A stretch of 64,000 bases of DNA from Eutreptiella sp. 'Long Island Sound 2002' (Eukaryota; Euglenozoa; Euglenophyceae; Eutreptiales; Eutreptiaceae), in contig OZ038385.1 in NCBI GenBank assembly GCA_964036045.1, positions 434,001-498,000 on the forward strand, written 5' to 3'. Both the position numbers and the translations under genes were made by a program. How positions within the stretch are numbered: the stretch's first letter is position 1; the number at the start of each line of letters is the position of its first letter. Under the pieces are notes generated by a model. The model was not told the DNA's origin. It did no database searches and worked only from the letters and a program-made list of their open reading frames with translations. Positions 1 through 14,425 of the stretch are shown piece by piece.

Positions 1-241
1 TGTACACAGTGTGAGGTATGGGTGATGTGTTTGGAAATATGGATTATGCGAATCGCGGTGTCAAATGTGCTATAAGAGTACAGTTTAGGAGGGGTAAGTT
101 TCGCTCATAGAGTACGGGATATGATGTTTGAGACAGGAGTCAGGTGGCACGGGATATGAGGTACGGGACATGAGGTGTGTTGTATTGGGTATGTGAAATG
201 CGGTGCGGTGTGAGATATGGTGCTATGGTGATATGGTGATA

Positions 242-274
242 TGGCCCGCGCTTCAAGCGCGGGCATTCGCACTA
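242..274 (+). repeat. Helitron-type 3' terminus recurring in each satellite unit
   Basis: A near-perfect palindrome, CCCGCGCTTCAAGCGCGGG, is followed after nine bases (CATTCGCA) by CTAG and then T. Canonical Helitrons end in a GC-rich hairpin about 10-12 bases before CTRR and insert before a T, so the fit is exact. This is the first of about 24 copies in the array. The hairpin is nearly invariant while flanking bases vary; in several copies (near 1734, 6523, 6723, 8250, 14050) CTAG is lost because the repeat jumps elsewhere just past the hairpin. Its role as a replication terminator is inferred from the Helitron family, not shown here. Confidence 0.75.
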
Positions 275-296
275 GTTATATTTAATTGTGCTATGG

Positions 297-297
297 T

Positions 298-335
<38 letters not shown>

Positions 336-345
336 GTTCGTCATA
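297..345 (+). repeat. Variable TCG/TTCG microsatellite inside satellite units
   Basis: A pure trinucleotide run (TCG)n follows the unit's AT-rich start. The same place in other units carries either TCG or TTCG repeats of very different length, for example near 1136-1166, 2167-2216, 3857-3897, 4585-4620, 7646-7680, 9918-9960, 11614-11646, 13264-13318, 15884-15918 and 16533-16577. The flanks (TATGG or TATGGACG before, TCRTACCCAAAA after) are constant, so the tract expands, contracts and changes unit length independently of its surroundings. Confidence 0.9.
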
Positions 346-515
346 CCCAAAAAATCCTCCCAATTGTGCACGCTGCTGCTGGCGCGCGCGCGTGCCCGTC
401 AAATGGGGTCTGGCGGATTTGCGATTTCGATTTCTGGCACGAGAAATCGATCTGAAATCATGGAATCACGTTTTTTTGAAAATCTGTATGTACTGTACAA
501 TCGATTATCCGGATA

Positions 516-570
516 TCTGCACGAATAATCCCGCCTGTTCACTTTTGGCGATTTTAGCCAACAGGCAACA
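516..570. repeat. Second inverted repeat in the satellite unit
   Basis: Around 530-567 the unit carries a GCCTGTT-type arm and the matching AACAGGC arm, with a nested TTTGGC/GCCAA pair round the loop GATTTTA. In most later copies, for example near 1350-1388 and 2407-2440, the outer arms are GCCTGTTG and CAACAGGC. It recurs in nearly every full unit, so each unit has two separate potential hairpins. Function unknown. Confidence 0.6.
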
Positions 571-3500
571 GTGGTGACAGTTCTCTCGCTTATAGAGTAC
601 GGGATATGAGGTTTGAGACATGAGTCATGAGGTACGGGATACGAGGTACGGGATGTGCGGTATGTTGTACACAGTGTGAGGTATGGGTGATGTGTTTGGA
701 AATATGGATTATGCGAATCGCGGTGTCAAATGTGGTGTTAGAGTACAGTTTAGGAGGGGTAAATTTCACTCATAGAGTACGGGATATGATGTTTGAGTGA
801 GGTACGGGATACGAGGTACGGGATATGCGGTATGTTGTACACAGTGTGAGGTATGGGTGATGTGTTTGGAAATATGGATTATGCGAATCGCGGTGTCAAA
901 TGTGCTATCAGAGTACAGTTTAGGAGGGGTAAGTTTCACTCATAGAGTACGGGATATGATGTTTGCGACATGAGTCAAGTGGCACGGGATATGAGGTACG
1001 GGACATGAGGTGTGTTGTATTGGGTATGTGAAATGCGGTGCGGTGTGAGATATGGTGCTATGGTGATATGGTGATATGGCCCGCGCTTCAAGCGCGGGCA
1101 TTCGCACTAGTTAATATATTTAATTGTGGTATGGACGTTCGTTCGTCGTCGTCGTCGTCGTTCGTCATACCCAAAAAATCCGCCCAATTGTGCACGCTGC
1201 TGCTGGCGCGCGCGCGTGCCCGTCAAATGGCATCTGGCGGATTTGCGATTTCGATTTCTGGCACGAGAAATCGATCTGAAATCATGGAATCATGTGTTTT
1301 GTAGATCTGGATGTACTGTACAATCGATTATCCGAGTATCTGCACGAATCATCCCGCCTGTTGACTTTTGGCGATTTTAGCCAACAGGCAGCACTGGCGA
1401 CAGTTCTCTCGCTTATAGAGTACGGGATATGAAGTTTGAGACATGAGTCATGAGGTACGGGATACGAGGTAACGGATATGCGGTATGTTGTACACAGTGT
1501 GAGGTATGGGTGATGTGTTTGGAAATATGGATTATGCGAATCGCGGTGTCAAATGTGGTGTCAGAGTACAGTTTAGGAGGGGTAAGCTTCACTCATAGAG
1601 TACGGGATGTGATGTTTGAGACATGAGTCAGGTGGCACGGGATATGAGGTACGGGACATGAGGTGTGTTGTATTGAATATGTGAAATGCGGTGCGGTGTG
1701 AGATATGATGCTATGGTGATTTGGTGATATGGCCCGCGCTTCAAGCGCGGGTATTTAGCCAACAGGCAGCAGTGGCGACAGTTCTCTCGCTTATAGAGTA
1801 CGGGATATGAGGTTTGAGACATGAGTCATGAGGTACGGGATACGAGGTACGGGATATGCGGTATGTTGTACACAGTGTGAGGTATGGGTGATGTGTTTGG
1901 AAATATGGATTATGCGAGTCGCGGTGTCAAATGTGCTGTCAGAGTACAGTTTAGGAGGGGTAAGCTTCACTCATAGAGTACGGGATATGATGTTTGAGAC
2001 ATGAGTCAGGTGGCACGGGATATGAGGTACGGGATATGAGGTGTGTTGTATTGGGTATGTGAAATGCGGTGCGGTGTGAGATATGGTGCTATGGTGATAT
2101 TGTGATATGGCCCGCGCTTCAAGCGCGGGCATTCGCACTAGTTAATATATTTAATTGTGGTATGGACGTTCGTTCGTTCGTTCGTTCGTTCGTTCGTTCG
2201 TTCGTCGTCGTTCGTCATACCCAAAAAATCCTCCCAATTGTGCACGATGCTGCTGGCGCGCGCGCGTGCCCGTCAAATGGCGTCTGGCGGATTTGCGATT
2301 TCGATTTCTGGCACGAAAAATCGATCTGAAATCATGGAATCACGTGTTTTAAAAATCTGTATGTACTGTACAATCGATTATCCGGGTATCCGCTCGAATC
2401 ATCCCGCCTGTTGACTTTTGGCGATTTTAGCCAACAGGCAGCAGTGGTGACAGTTCTCTCGCTTATAGAGTACGGGATATGAGGTTTGAGACATGAGTCA
2501 TGAGGTACGGGATACGAGGTACGGGATATGCGGTATGTTGTACACAGTGTGAGGTATAGGTGATGTGTTTGGAAATATGGATTATGCGAATCGCGGTGTC
2601 AAATGTGGTGTCAGAGTACAGTTTAGGAGGGGTAAATTTCACTCATAGAGTACGGGATATGATGTTTGAGTGAGGTACGGGATACGAGGTACGGGATATG
2701 CGGTATGTTGTACACAGTGTGAGGTATGGGTGATGTGTTTGGAAATATGGATTACGCAAATCGCGGTGTCAAATGTGCTGTCAGAGTACAGTTTAGGAGC
2801 GGTAAGTTTCACTCATAGAGTACGGGATATGATGTTTGAGACATGAGTCAGGTGGCACGGGATATGAGGTACGGGACATGAGGTGTGTTGTATTGGGTAT
2901 GTGAAATGCGGTGCGGTGTCAGATATGGTGCTATGGTGATATGGTGATATGGCCCGCGCTTCAAGCGCGGGCATTCGCACTAGTTATTATATTTAATTGT
3001 GCTATGGTTCGTCGTTTGTCGTCGTTCGTCGTCGTTCGTCATACCCAAAAAATCCGCCCAATTGTGCACGCTGCTGCTGGCGCGCGCGCGTGCCCGTCAA
3101 ATGGCATCTGGCGGATTTGCGATTTCGATTTCTGGCACGAGAAATCGATCTGAAATCATGGAATCACGTGTTTTGAAAATCTGTATGTACTGTACAATCG
3201 ATTATCCGGGTATCTGCACGAATCATCCCGCCTGTTCACCTTTGGCGATTTTTACCCAACAGGCAGCAGTGGCGCTCTCGCTTATAGAGTACGGGATATG
3301 AGGTTTGAGACATGAGTCATGAGGTACGGGATACGAGGTACGGGATATGCGGCATGTTGTACACAGTGTGAGGCATGGGTGATGTGTTTGGAATTATGGA
3401 TTATGCGAATCTCGGTGTCAAATGTGGTGTCAGAGTACAGTTCAGGAGGGGTATATTTCACTCATAAAGTACGGGATATGATGTTTGATAGACTACGAGA

Positions 3501-3888
3501 TATGAGGTTTGAGACATGAGTCATGAGGTACGGGATACGAGGTACGGGATATGCGGTATGTGGTACACAGTGTGAGGTATGGGTGATGTGTTTGGAATTA
3601 TGGAATATGCGAATCTCGGTGTCAAATGTGGTGTCAGAGTACAGTTTAGGAGGGGTAAATTTCACTCATAGAGTACGGGATATGATGTTTGAGACATGAG
3701 TCATGTGGCACGGGATATGAGGTACGGGACATGAGGTGTGTTGTATTGGGTTTGCGGAATGCGGTGCGGTGTGAGATATGGTGCTATGGTGATATGGTGA
3801 TATGGCCCGCGCTTCAAGCGCGGGCATTCGCACTAGTTATTATATTTAATTGTGCTATGGACGTTCGTTCGTTCGTTCGTTCGTCGTC

Positions 3889-4015
3889 GTCGTTCGTCAT
3901 ACCCAAAAAATCCTCCCAATCGTGCACGCTGCTGCTGGGTCGCGCGCGTGTCGTCGTTCGTCATACCCAAAAAATCCTCCCAATTGTGCACGCTGCTACT
4001 GGCGCGCGCGCGTGC
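3889..4015 (+). repeat. Local tandem duplication inside one satellite unit
   Basis: The segment that starts at CGTCATACCCAAAA and runs through the TGCACGCTGCTGCTGG block occurs twice in a row here, with the break inside the GCGCGCG run. Only this unit shows it, so it is a private slippage or unequal-exchange event. Confidence 0.8.
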
Positions 4016-4579
4016 CCGTCAAATGGCATCTGGCGGATTTGCGATTTCGATTTCTGGCACGAGAAATCGATCTGCAATCATGGAATCACGTGTTTTAAAA
4101 ATCTGTATGTACTGTGGAATCGATTATCCGGGTATCCGCACGAATCATCCCACCTGTTGACTTTTGGCGATTTTAGCCAACAGGCAGCAGTGGTGACAGT
4201 TCTCTCGCTTATAGAGTACGGGATATGAGGTTTGAGACATGAGTCATGAGGTACGGGATACGAGGTACGGGATATGCGGTATGTTGTACACAGTGTGAGG
4301 TATAGGTGATGTGTTTCGAAATATGCATTATGCGAATCGCGGTGTCAAATGTGGTGTCAGAGTACAGTTTAGGAGGGGTAAATTTCACTCATAGAGTACG
4401 GGATATGATGTTTGAGTGAGGTACGGGATACGAGGTACGGGATATGCGGTATGTTGTACACAGTGTGAGGTATGGTTGATGTGTTTGGAAATATGGATTA
4501 TGCGAATCGCGGTGTCAAATGTGCTGTCAGAGTACATTTTAGGAGCGGTAAGTTTCACTCATAGAGTACGGGATATGAT

Positions 4580-5070
4580 ATGACGTTCGTTCGTTCGTTC
4601 GTTCGTCGTCGTAGTTCGTCATACTATGAGTCTCATACCCAAAAAATCCGCCCAATTGTGCACGCTGCTGCTGGCGCGCGCGCGTGCCCGTCAAATGGCA
4701 TCTGGCGGATTTGCGATTTCGATTTCTGGCACGAGAAATCGATCTGAAATCATGGAATCATGTGTTTTAAAAATGTGTATTTACTGCACAATCGATTATC
4801 CGGGTATCTGCAGGAATAATCCCGCCTGTTGACTTTTGGCGATTTTAGCCAACAGGCAGCAGTGGCGTTCTCGCTTATAGAGTACAGGATATGAGATTTG
4901 AGACATGAGTCATGAGGTACGGGATACGAGGTACGGGATATGCGGTATGTTGTACACAGTGTGAGGCATGGGTGATGTGTTTGGAAATATGGAATATGCG
5001 AATCGCGGTGTCAAATGTGGTGTCAGAGTACAGTTTAGGAGGGGTAAATTTCACTCATAGAGTGAATTCG
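4580..5070 (+). repeat. Rearranged satellite units with deletions
   Basis: Near 4580 the repeat jumps from the subrepeat directly to the TTCG tract, skipping the hairpin block. Near 5063 it jumps from the subrepeat into the middle of the conserved block. These two junctions explain the 1.9-kb gap between the hairpins at 3805 and 5713. Confidence 0.7.
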
Positions 5071-6359
5071 ATTTCTGGCACGAGAAATCGATCTGAAATC
5101 ATGGAATCATGTGTTTTAAAAATGTGTATTTACTGCACAATCGATTATCCGGGTAACTGCACGAATAATCCCGCCTGTTGACTTTTGGCGATTTTAGCCA
5201 ACAGGCAGCAGTGGCGTTCTCGCTTATAGAGTACAGGATATGAGGTTTGAGAGATGAGTCATGAGGTATGGGATACGAGGTACGGGATATGCGGTATGTT
5301 GTACACAGTGTGAGGCATGGGTGATGTGTTTGGAAATATGGAATATGCGAATCGCGGTGTCAAATGTGGTGTCAGAGTACAGTTTAGGAGGGGTAAATTT
5401 CACTCATAGAGTACGGGATATGATGTTTGAGTGAGGTACGGGATACGAGGTACGGGATATGCGGTATGTTGTACACAGTGTGAGGTATGGGTGATGTGTT
5501 TGGAAATATGGATTTTGCGAATGGCGGTGTCAAATGTGCTGTCAGAGTACAGTTTAGGAGGGGTATATTTCACTCATAGAGTACGGGATATGATGTTTGA
5601 GACATGAGTCAGGTGGCACGGGATATGAGGTACAGGACATGAGGTGTGTTGTATTGGGTATGTGAAATGCGGTGCGGTGTGAGATATGGTGCTATGGTGA
5701 TATGGTGATATGGCCCGCGCTTCAAGCGCGGGCATTCGCACTAGTTAATATATTTAATTGTGGTATGGACGTTCGTTCGTCGTCGTCGTTCGTCATACCC
5801 AAAAAATCCTCCCAATTGTGCACGCTGCTGCTGGCGCGCGCGCGTGCCCGTCAAATGGCATCTGGCGGATTTGCGATTTCGATTTCTGGCACGACAAATC
5901 GATCTGAAATCTTGGATTCATGTAATTTGAATGTACTGTACAGTCGATTATCCGGGTATCTGCACGAATGATCCCGCCTGTTGACTTTTGGCGATTTTAG
6001 CCAACAGGCAGCAGTGGCGACAGTTCTCTCGCTTATACAGTACGGGATATGATGTTTGAGACATGAGTCATGAGGTACGGGATACGAGGTACGGGATATG
6101 CGGTATGTTGTACACAGTGTGAGGTATGGGTGATGTGTTTGAAAATATGGATTATGCGAATCGCGGTGTCAAATGTGGTGTCAGAGTACAGTTTAGGAGG
6201 GGTAAATTTGGCTCCTAGAGTACGGGATATGATGTTTGAGTGTGGTACGGGATACGAGGTACGGGATATGCGGTATGTTGTACACAGTGTGACGTATGGG
6301 TGATGTGTTTGGAAATATGGATTATGCGAATCGCGGTGTCAAATGTGGTGTCAGAGTAC

Positions 6360-6960
6360 AGTTTAGGAGGGGTAGGTTTCACTCACAGAGTACGGGATAT
6401 GATGTTTGAGACATGAGTCAGGTGGCACGGGATATGAGGTACGGGACATGAGGTGTGTTGTATTGGGTATGCGAAATGCGGTGCAGTGTGAGATATGGTG
6501 CTATGGTGATATGGTGATATGGCCTGCGCTTCAAGCGCGGGCATTCGCACGGTAAAGACAGTTTAGGAGGGGTAGATTTCACTCATAGAGTACGGGATAT
6601 GATGTTTGAGACATGAGTCAGGTGGCACGGGATATGAGGTACGGCACATGAGGTGTGTTGTATTGGGTATGCGAAATGCGGTGCGGTGTGAGATATGGTG
6701 CTATGGTGATATGGTGATATGGCCCGCGCTTCAAGCGCGGGCATTCGCACGGTAAAAAAAGTTTAGGAGGGGTAAATTTCACTCATAGAGTACGGGATAT
6801 GATGTTTGAGACATGAGTCAGGTGGCACGGGATATATGAGGTACGGGTCATGAGGTGTGTTGTATTGGGTATGCGAAATGCGGTGCGGTGTGAGATATGG
6901 TGCTATGGTGATATGGTGATATGGCCCACGCTTCAAGCGCGGGCATTCGCACTAAACTGA
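6360..6960 (+). repeat. Three short units of about 200 bp ending in the hairpin
   Basis: Hairpins at about 6523, 6723 and 6925 are 200-202 bp apart. The first two are followed by GGTAAA and then CAGTTTAGG or AGTTTAGG, so the sequence re-enters the subrepeat a few bases past the hairpin instead of starting a new full unit. The same junction recurs near 8273 and 14072. The third copy instead has a short duplicated CATTCGCACTA. Confidence 0.85.
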
Positions 6961-6994
6961 CTCATGTCATTCGCACTAATTGTGGTATGGACGT

Positions 6995-7025
<31 letters not shown>

Positions 7026-10000
7026 TCGTTGTACCCAAAAAATCCTCCCAATTGTGCACGCTGCTGCTGGCGCGCGCGCGTGCCCGTCAAATGGCATCTG
7101 GCGGATTTGCGATTTCGATTTCTGGCACGACAAATCGATCTGAAATCATGGAATCATGTGTTTCGAAAACCTGTATGTACTGCACAATCGATGTTCCGGG
7201 TATCTGCACGAATGATCCCGCCTGTTGACTTTTGGCGATTTTAGCCAACAGGCAGCAGTGGCGCTCTCGCTTATAGAGTACGGGATATGAGGTTTGAGAC
7301 ATGAGTCATGATGTACGGGATACGAGGTACGGGATATGCGGTATGTTGTACACAGTGTGAGGCATGGGTGATGTGTTTGGAAATATGGAATATGCGAATC
7401 GCGGTGTCAAATGTCGTGTCAGAGTACAGCTTAGGAGGGGTATATTTCACTCATAGAGTACGGGATATGATGTTTGAGACATGAGTCATGAGGTACGGGA
7501 TATGAGGTACGGGACATGGGGTGTGTTGTATTGGGTATGTGAAATGCGGTGCGGTGTGAGATATGGTGCTATGGTGATATGGTGATATGGCCCGCGCTTC
7601 AAGCGCGGGCATTCGCACTAGTTATTATATTTAATTGTGGTATGGACGTTCGTTCGTTCGTTCGTCGTCGTCGTAGTTCGTCATACCCAAAAAATCCTCC
7701 CAATTGTGCACGCTGCTGCTGGCGCGCGCGCGTGCCCGTCAAATGGCATCTGGCGGATTTGCGATTTCGATTTCTGGCACGAGAAATCGATCTGAAATCA
7801 TGGAATCACATGTTTCAAAAATCTCTATGTACTGTACAATCGATTATCCGGGTATCTGCACGAATAATCCCGCCTGTTCACTTTTGGCGATTTTAGCCAA
7901 CAGGCAGCAGTGGCGACAGTTCTCTCGCTCATATAGTACGGGATATGAGGTTTGAGACATGAGTCATGAGGTACGGGATACGAGGTACGGGATATGCGGT
8001 ATGTTGTACACAGTGTGAGGTATGGGTGGTGTGTTTGGAAATATGGATTATGCGAATCGCGGTGTCAAATGTGGTGTCAGAGTACAGTTTAGGAGGGGTA
8101 GGTTCCACTCATAGAGTACGGGATATGATGTTTGAGACATGAGTCAGGTGGCACGGGATATGAGTTACAGGACATGAGGTGTGTTGTATCGGGTATGCGA
8201 AATGCGGTGCGGTGTGAGATATCGTGCTATGGTGATATGGTGATATGGCCCGCGCTTCAAGCGAGGGCATTCGCACGGTAAATACAGTTTAGGAGGGGTA
8301 AATTTCACTCATAGAGTACGGGATATGATGTTTGAGACATGAGTCAGGTGGCACGGGATATATGAGGTACGGGACATGAGGTGTGTTGTATTGGGTATGC
8401 GAAATGCGGTGCGGTGTGAGATATGGTGCTATGGTGATATGGTGATATGGCCCGCGCTTCAAGCGCGGGCATTCGCACTAGTTATTATATTTAATTGTTG
8501 TATGGACGTTCGTCGTCGTCGTTGTCGTCGTTGTCGTCATTCGTCGTACCCAAAAAATGCTCCCAATTGTGCACGCTGCTGCTGGCGCGCGCGCGTGCCC
8601 GTCGAATGGCATCTGGCGGATTTGCGATTTCGATTTCTGGCACGAGAAAATTGATCTGAAATCATGGAATCATGTGTTTCGAAAACCTGTATGTACTGCA
8701 CAATCGATGTTCCGGGTATCTGCACGAATGATCCCGCCTGTTGACTTTTGGCGATTTTAGCCAACAGGCAGCAGTGGCGCTCTCGCTCATATAGTACGGG
8801 ATATGAGGTTTGAGACATGAGTCATGAGGTACGGGATACGAGGTACGGGATATGCGGTATGTTGTACACAGTGTGAGGTATGGGTGATGTGTTTGGAAAT
8901 ATGGATTATGCGAATCGCGGTGTCAAATGTGGTGTCAGAGTACAGTTTAGGAGGGGTAGGTTCCACTCATAGAGTACGGGATATGATGTTTGAGACATGA
9001 GTCAGGTGGCACGGGATATGAGGTACGGGACATGAGGTGTGTTGTATCGGGTATGCGAAATGCGGTGCGGTGTGAGATATCGTGCTATGGTGATATGGTG
9101 CTGATAGACTACGGGATATGAGGTTTGAGACATGAGTCATGAGGTACGGGATACCCGGTACGGGATATGCGGTATGTTGTACACAATGTGAGGTATGGGT
9201 GATGTGTTTGGAAATATGGATTATGGGAATCACGGTGTCAAACGTGGTGTCAGAGTACAGTTTAGGAGGGGTATATTTCACTCATGGAGTACGGGATATG
9301 ATGTTTGAGACATGAGTCATTAGGAGGGGTAAATGTCACTCATAGAGTACAGTTCTCTCGCTTATAGAGTACGGGATATGAGGTTTGAGACATGAATCAT
9401 GAGGTACGGGATACGAGGTACGGGATATGCGGTATGTTGTACACATTGTGAGGTATGGGTGATGTGTTTCGAAATATGGATTATGGGAATCGCGGTGTCA
9501 AATGTGGTGTCAGAGTACAGTTTAGCAGGGGTATATTTCACTCATAGAGTACGGGATATGAGGTTTGAGACATGAGGCATGAGGTACGGGATACGAGGTA
9601 CGGGATATGCGGTATGTTGTACACAGTGTGAGGCATGGGTGATGTGTTTGGAAATATGGATTATGCGAATCGCGGTGTGAAATGTGGTGTCAGAGTACAG
9701 TTTAGGAGGGGTAAGTTTCACTCATAGAGTACGGGATATGATGTTTGAGACATGAGTCAGGTGGCACGGGATATGAGGTACAGGACATGAGGTGTGTTGT
9801 ATTGGGTATGTGAAATGCGGTGCGGTGTGAGATATGGTGCTATGGTGATATGGTGATATGGCCCGCGCTTCAAGCGCGGGCATTCACACTAGTTATTATA
9901 TTTGAAATTGTGCTATGGTTCGTTCATTCGTTCGTTCGTTCGTTCGTTCGTTCGTCGTCGTTCGTCATACCCAAAAAATCCGCCCAATTGTGCACGCTGC

Positions 10001-13000
10001 TGCTGGCGCGCGCGCGTGCCCGTCAAATGGCATCTGGCGGATTTGCGATTTCGATTTCTGGCACGACAAATCGATCTGAAATCATGGAATCATGTGTTTT
10101 GAAAACCTGTATGTACTGTACAATCGATTATCCGTGTATCAGCACGAATAATCCCGCCTGTTGACTTTTGGCGATTTTAGCCAACAGGCAGCAGTGGCAA
10201 CAGTTCTCTCGCTTATAGAGTACGGGATATGAGGTTTGAGACATGATTCATGAGGTACGGGATACGAGGTACGGGATATGCGGTATGTTGTACACAGTGT
10301 GAGGCATGGGTGATGTGTTTGAAAATATGGATTATGCGAATCGCGGTGTCAAATGTGGTGTCAGATTACAGTTTAGGAGGGGTAAATTTGGCTCCTAGAC
10401 TACGGGATATGATGTTTGAGTGTAGTACGGGATACCAGGTACGGGATATGCGGTATTTTGTACACAGTGTGAGGTATGGGTGATGTGTTTGGAAATATGG
10501 ATTATGCGAATCGCGATGTTAAATGTGGTGTCAGAGTACAGTTTAGGAGGGGTAGGTTTCACTCATAGAGTACGGGATATGATGTTTGAGACCTGAGTCA
10601 GGTGGCACGGGATGTGAGGTACGGGACATGAGGTGTGTTGTATTGGGTATGCGAAATGCGGTGCGGTGTGAGATATGGTGCTATGGTGATATGGTGATAT
10701 GGCCCGCGCTTCAAGCACGGGCATTCGCACTAGTTGTTATATTTAATTGTGGTATGGTTCGTCGTCGTCGTCGTTTGTCGTCGTCGTCGTTCGTCATACC
10801 CAAAAAATCCTCCCAATTGTGCACGCTGCTGCTGGCGCGCGCGCGTGCCCGTCAAATGGCATCTGGCGGATTTGCGATTTCGATTTCTGGCACGAGAAAT
10901 CGATCTGAAATCACTGAATCATCGGTTTTAAAAACCTGTATGTACTGCACAATCGATTATCCGGGTATCTGCACGAATAATGCCGCCTGTTGACTTTTGG
11001 CGATTTTAGCCAACAGGCAGCAGTGGCGCTCTCGCTTATAGAGTACGGGATATGAGGTTTGAGACATGCGTCATGAGGTACGGGATACGAGGTACGGGAT
11101 ATGCGGTATGTTGTACACAGTGTGAGGCATGGGTGATGTGTTTGGAAATATGGAATATGCGAATCGCGGTGTCAAATGTGGTGTCAGAGTACATTTTAGG
11201 AGGGGTATTTTTCACTCATAGAGTACGGGATATGATGTTTGATAGAGTACGGGATATGAGGTTTGAGACATGAGTCATGAGGTACGGGATACGAGGTACG
11301 GGATATGCGGTATGTTGTACACAGTGTGAGGTATGGGTGATGTGTTTGGAAATATGGATTATGCAAATTGCGGTGTCAAATGTGGTGTCAGAGTACATTT
11401 TAGGAGGGGTAAATTTCACTCATAGAGTACGGGATATGATGTTTGAGACATGAGTCATGTGGCACGGGATATGAGGTACGGGACATGAGGTGTGTTGTAT
11501 TGGGTATGTGAAATGCGGTGCGGTGTGAGATATGGTGCTATAGTGATATGGTGATATGGCCCGCGCTTCAAGCGCGGGCATTCGCACTAGTTATTATATT
11601 TAGTTGTGGTATGGTTCGTCGTCGTCGTCGTCGTCGTCGTTCGTCGTACCCAAAAAATCCTCCCAATTGTGCACGCTGCTGCTGGCGCGCGCGCGTGCCC
11701 GTCAAATGGCATCTGGCGGATTTGCGATTTCGATTTCTGGCACGAGAAATCGATCTGAAATCATGGAATCACGTGTTTTAAAAATCTGTATGTACTGCAC
11801 AATCTTATATTATCTGGGTATCTGCACGAATAATCCCGCCTGATGACTTTTGGCGATTTTAGCCAACAGGCAGCGTGGCGCTCTCGCTTATAGAGTACGG
11901 GATATGAGGTTTGGGACATGAGTCATGAGGTACGGGATACGAGGTACGGGATATGCGGTATGCGGTACACAGTGTGAGGCATGGGTGATGTGTTTGGAAT
12001 TATGGAATATGCGAATCGCGGCGTCAAATGTGGTGTCAGAGTACAGTTTAGGAGGGGTAAATTTGACTCATAGAGTACGGGATATGATGTTTGAGTGAGG
12101 TACGGGATACGAGGTACGGGATATGCGGTATGTCGTACACAGTGTGAGGTATGGGTGATGTGTTTGGAAATATGGATTATGCGAATCGCGGTGTCAAATG
12201 TGCTGTCAGAGTACAGTTTAGGAGGGGTAAATTTCACTCATAGAGTACGGGATATGATGTTTGAGACATGAGTCATGTGGCACGGGATATGAGGTACGGG
12301 ACATGAGGTGTGTTGTATTGGGTATGTGAAATGCGCTGCGGTGTGAGATATGGTGCTATGGTGATATGGTGATATGGCCCGCGCTTCAAGCGCGGGCATT
12401 CGCACTAGTTGATATATTTAATTGTGGTATGGTTCGTCGTCGTCGTCGTTTGTCGTCGTCGTCGTTCGTCATACCCAAAAATTCCGCCCAATTGTGCACG
12501 CTGCTGCTGGCGCGCGCGCATGCCCGTCAAATGGCATCTGGCGAATTTGCGATTTCGATTTCTGGCACGACAAATCGATCTGAAATCATGGAATCGTGTG
12601 TTTTAAAAATCTGTATGTACTGTAAAATCGATTATCCGGGTATCCGCACGAATCATCCCGCCGGTTGACTTTTGGCGATTTTAGCCAACAGGCAGCAGTG
12701 GCGACAGTTCTCTCGCTTATAGAGTACGGGATATGAGGTTGGAGACATGAGTCATGAGGTGCGGGATACGAGGTACGGGATATGCGGTATGTTGTACACA
12801 GTGTGAGGTATGGGTGATGTGTTTGGAAATATGGATTATGCGTGTGGCGGTGTCAAATGTGGTGTCAGAGTACAGTTTAGGAGGGGTAAATTTCACTCAT
12901 AGAGTACGGGATATGAGGTTTGAGACATGAGTCATGAGGTACGGGATATGCGGTATGTTGTACACAGTGTGAGGTATGGGTGATGTGTTTGTAAATATGG

Positions 13001-14416
13001 ATTATGCAAATCGCGGTGTCAAATGTGGTGTCAGAGTCCAGTTTAGGAGGGGTAAATTTCACTCATAGAGTACGGTACAACGGGATATGATGTTTGAGAC
13101 ATGCGTCATGTGGCACGGGATATGAGGTACGGGACATGAGGTGTGTTGTATTGCGTATGCGAAATGCGGTGCGGTGTGAGATATGGTGCTATGGTGATAT
13201 GGTGATATGGCCCGCGCTTCAAGCGCGAGCATTCACACTAGTTAATATATCTAATTGTGGTATGGACGTTCGTTCGTTCGTTCGTTCGTTCGTTCGTTCT
13301 TTCGTTCGTCGTCGTTCGTCATACCCAAAAAATCCTCCACATTGTGCACGCTGCTGCCGGCGCGCGCGCGTGCCCGTCGAATGGCATCTCGCGGATTTGC
13401 GATTTCGATTTCTGGCAGGACAAATCGATCTGAAATCATGGATTCATGTAATTTAAATGTACTGTGAAATCAATTATCCGGGTATCTGCACGAATAATCC
13501 CGCCTGTTCACTTTTGGCGATTTTAGCCAACAGGCAGCAGTGGCGACAGTTCTCTCGCTTATAGAGTACGGGATATGAGGTTTGAGACATGAGTCATGAG
13601 GTACGGGATACGAGGTACGGGATATGCGGTATGTTGTACACAGTGTGAGGTATGGGTGATGTGTTTGGAAATATGGATTTTGCGAATCGCGGTGTCAAAT
13701 GTGGTGTCAGAGTACAGTTTAGGAGGGGTAAATTTGGCTCCTAGAGTGCCGGATATGATGTTTGAGTGTGGTACGGGATACGAGGTAGGGGATATGCGGT
13801 ATGTTGTACACAGTGTGAGGTATGGGTGATGTGTTTGGAAATATGGATTATGCGAATCGCGGTGTCAAATGTGGTGTCAGAGTACAGTTTAGGAGGGGTA
13901 GGTTTCACTCATAGAGTACGGGATATGATGTTTGAGACATGAGTCAGGTGGCACGGGATATGAGGTACGGGACATGAGGTGTGTTGTATCGGGTATGCCA
14001 AATGCGGTGCAGTGTGAGATATGGTGCTATGGTGATATGGTGATATGGCCTGCGCTTCAAGCGCGGGCATTCGCATGGTAAAGACAGTTTAGGAGGGGTA
14101 AATTTCACTCATAGAGTACGGGATATGATGTTTGAGACATGAGTCAGGTGGCACGGGATATGAGGTACGGGACATGAGGTGTGTTGTATTGGGTATGCGA
14201 AATGCGGTGCGGTGTGAGATATGGTGCTATGGTGATATGGTGATATGGCCCGCGCTTCAAGCGCGGGCATTCACACTAGTTAATATATTTAATTGTGGTA
14301 TGGACGTTCGTTCGTTCGTTCGTTAGTCGTTGTCGTCGTTGTCGTTCTTCGTCATACGCAAAAAATCCTCCCAATTGTGCACGCTGCTGCTGGCGCGCGC
14401 GCGTGCCCGTCAAATG

Positions 14417-14425
14417 GCATCTGGC
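14417..14425 (+). repeat. 9-bp target-site duplication, left copy
   Basis: GCATCTGGC lies just before the MITE and again at 15149-15157. Uninterrupted satellite units carry this 9-mer once, so it is a true target duplication. Confidence 0.93.
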
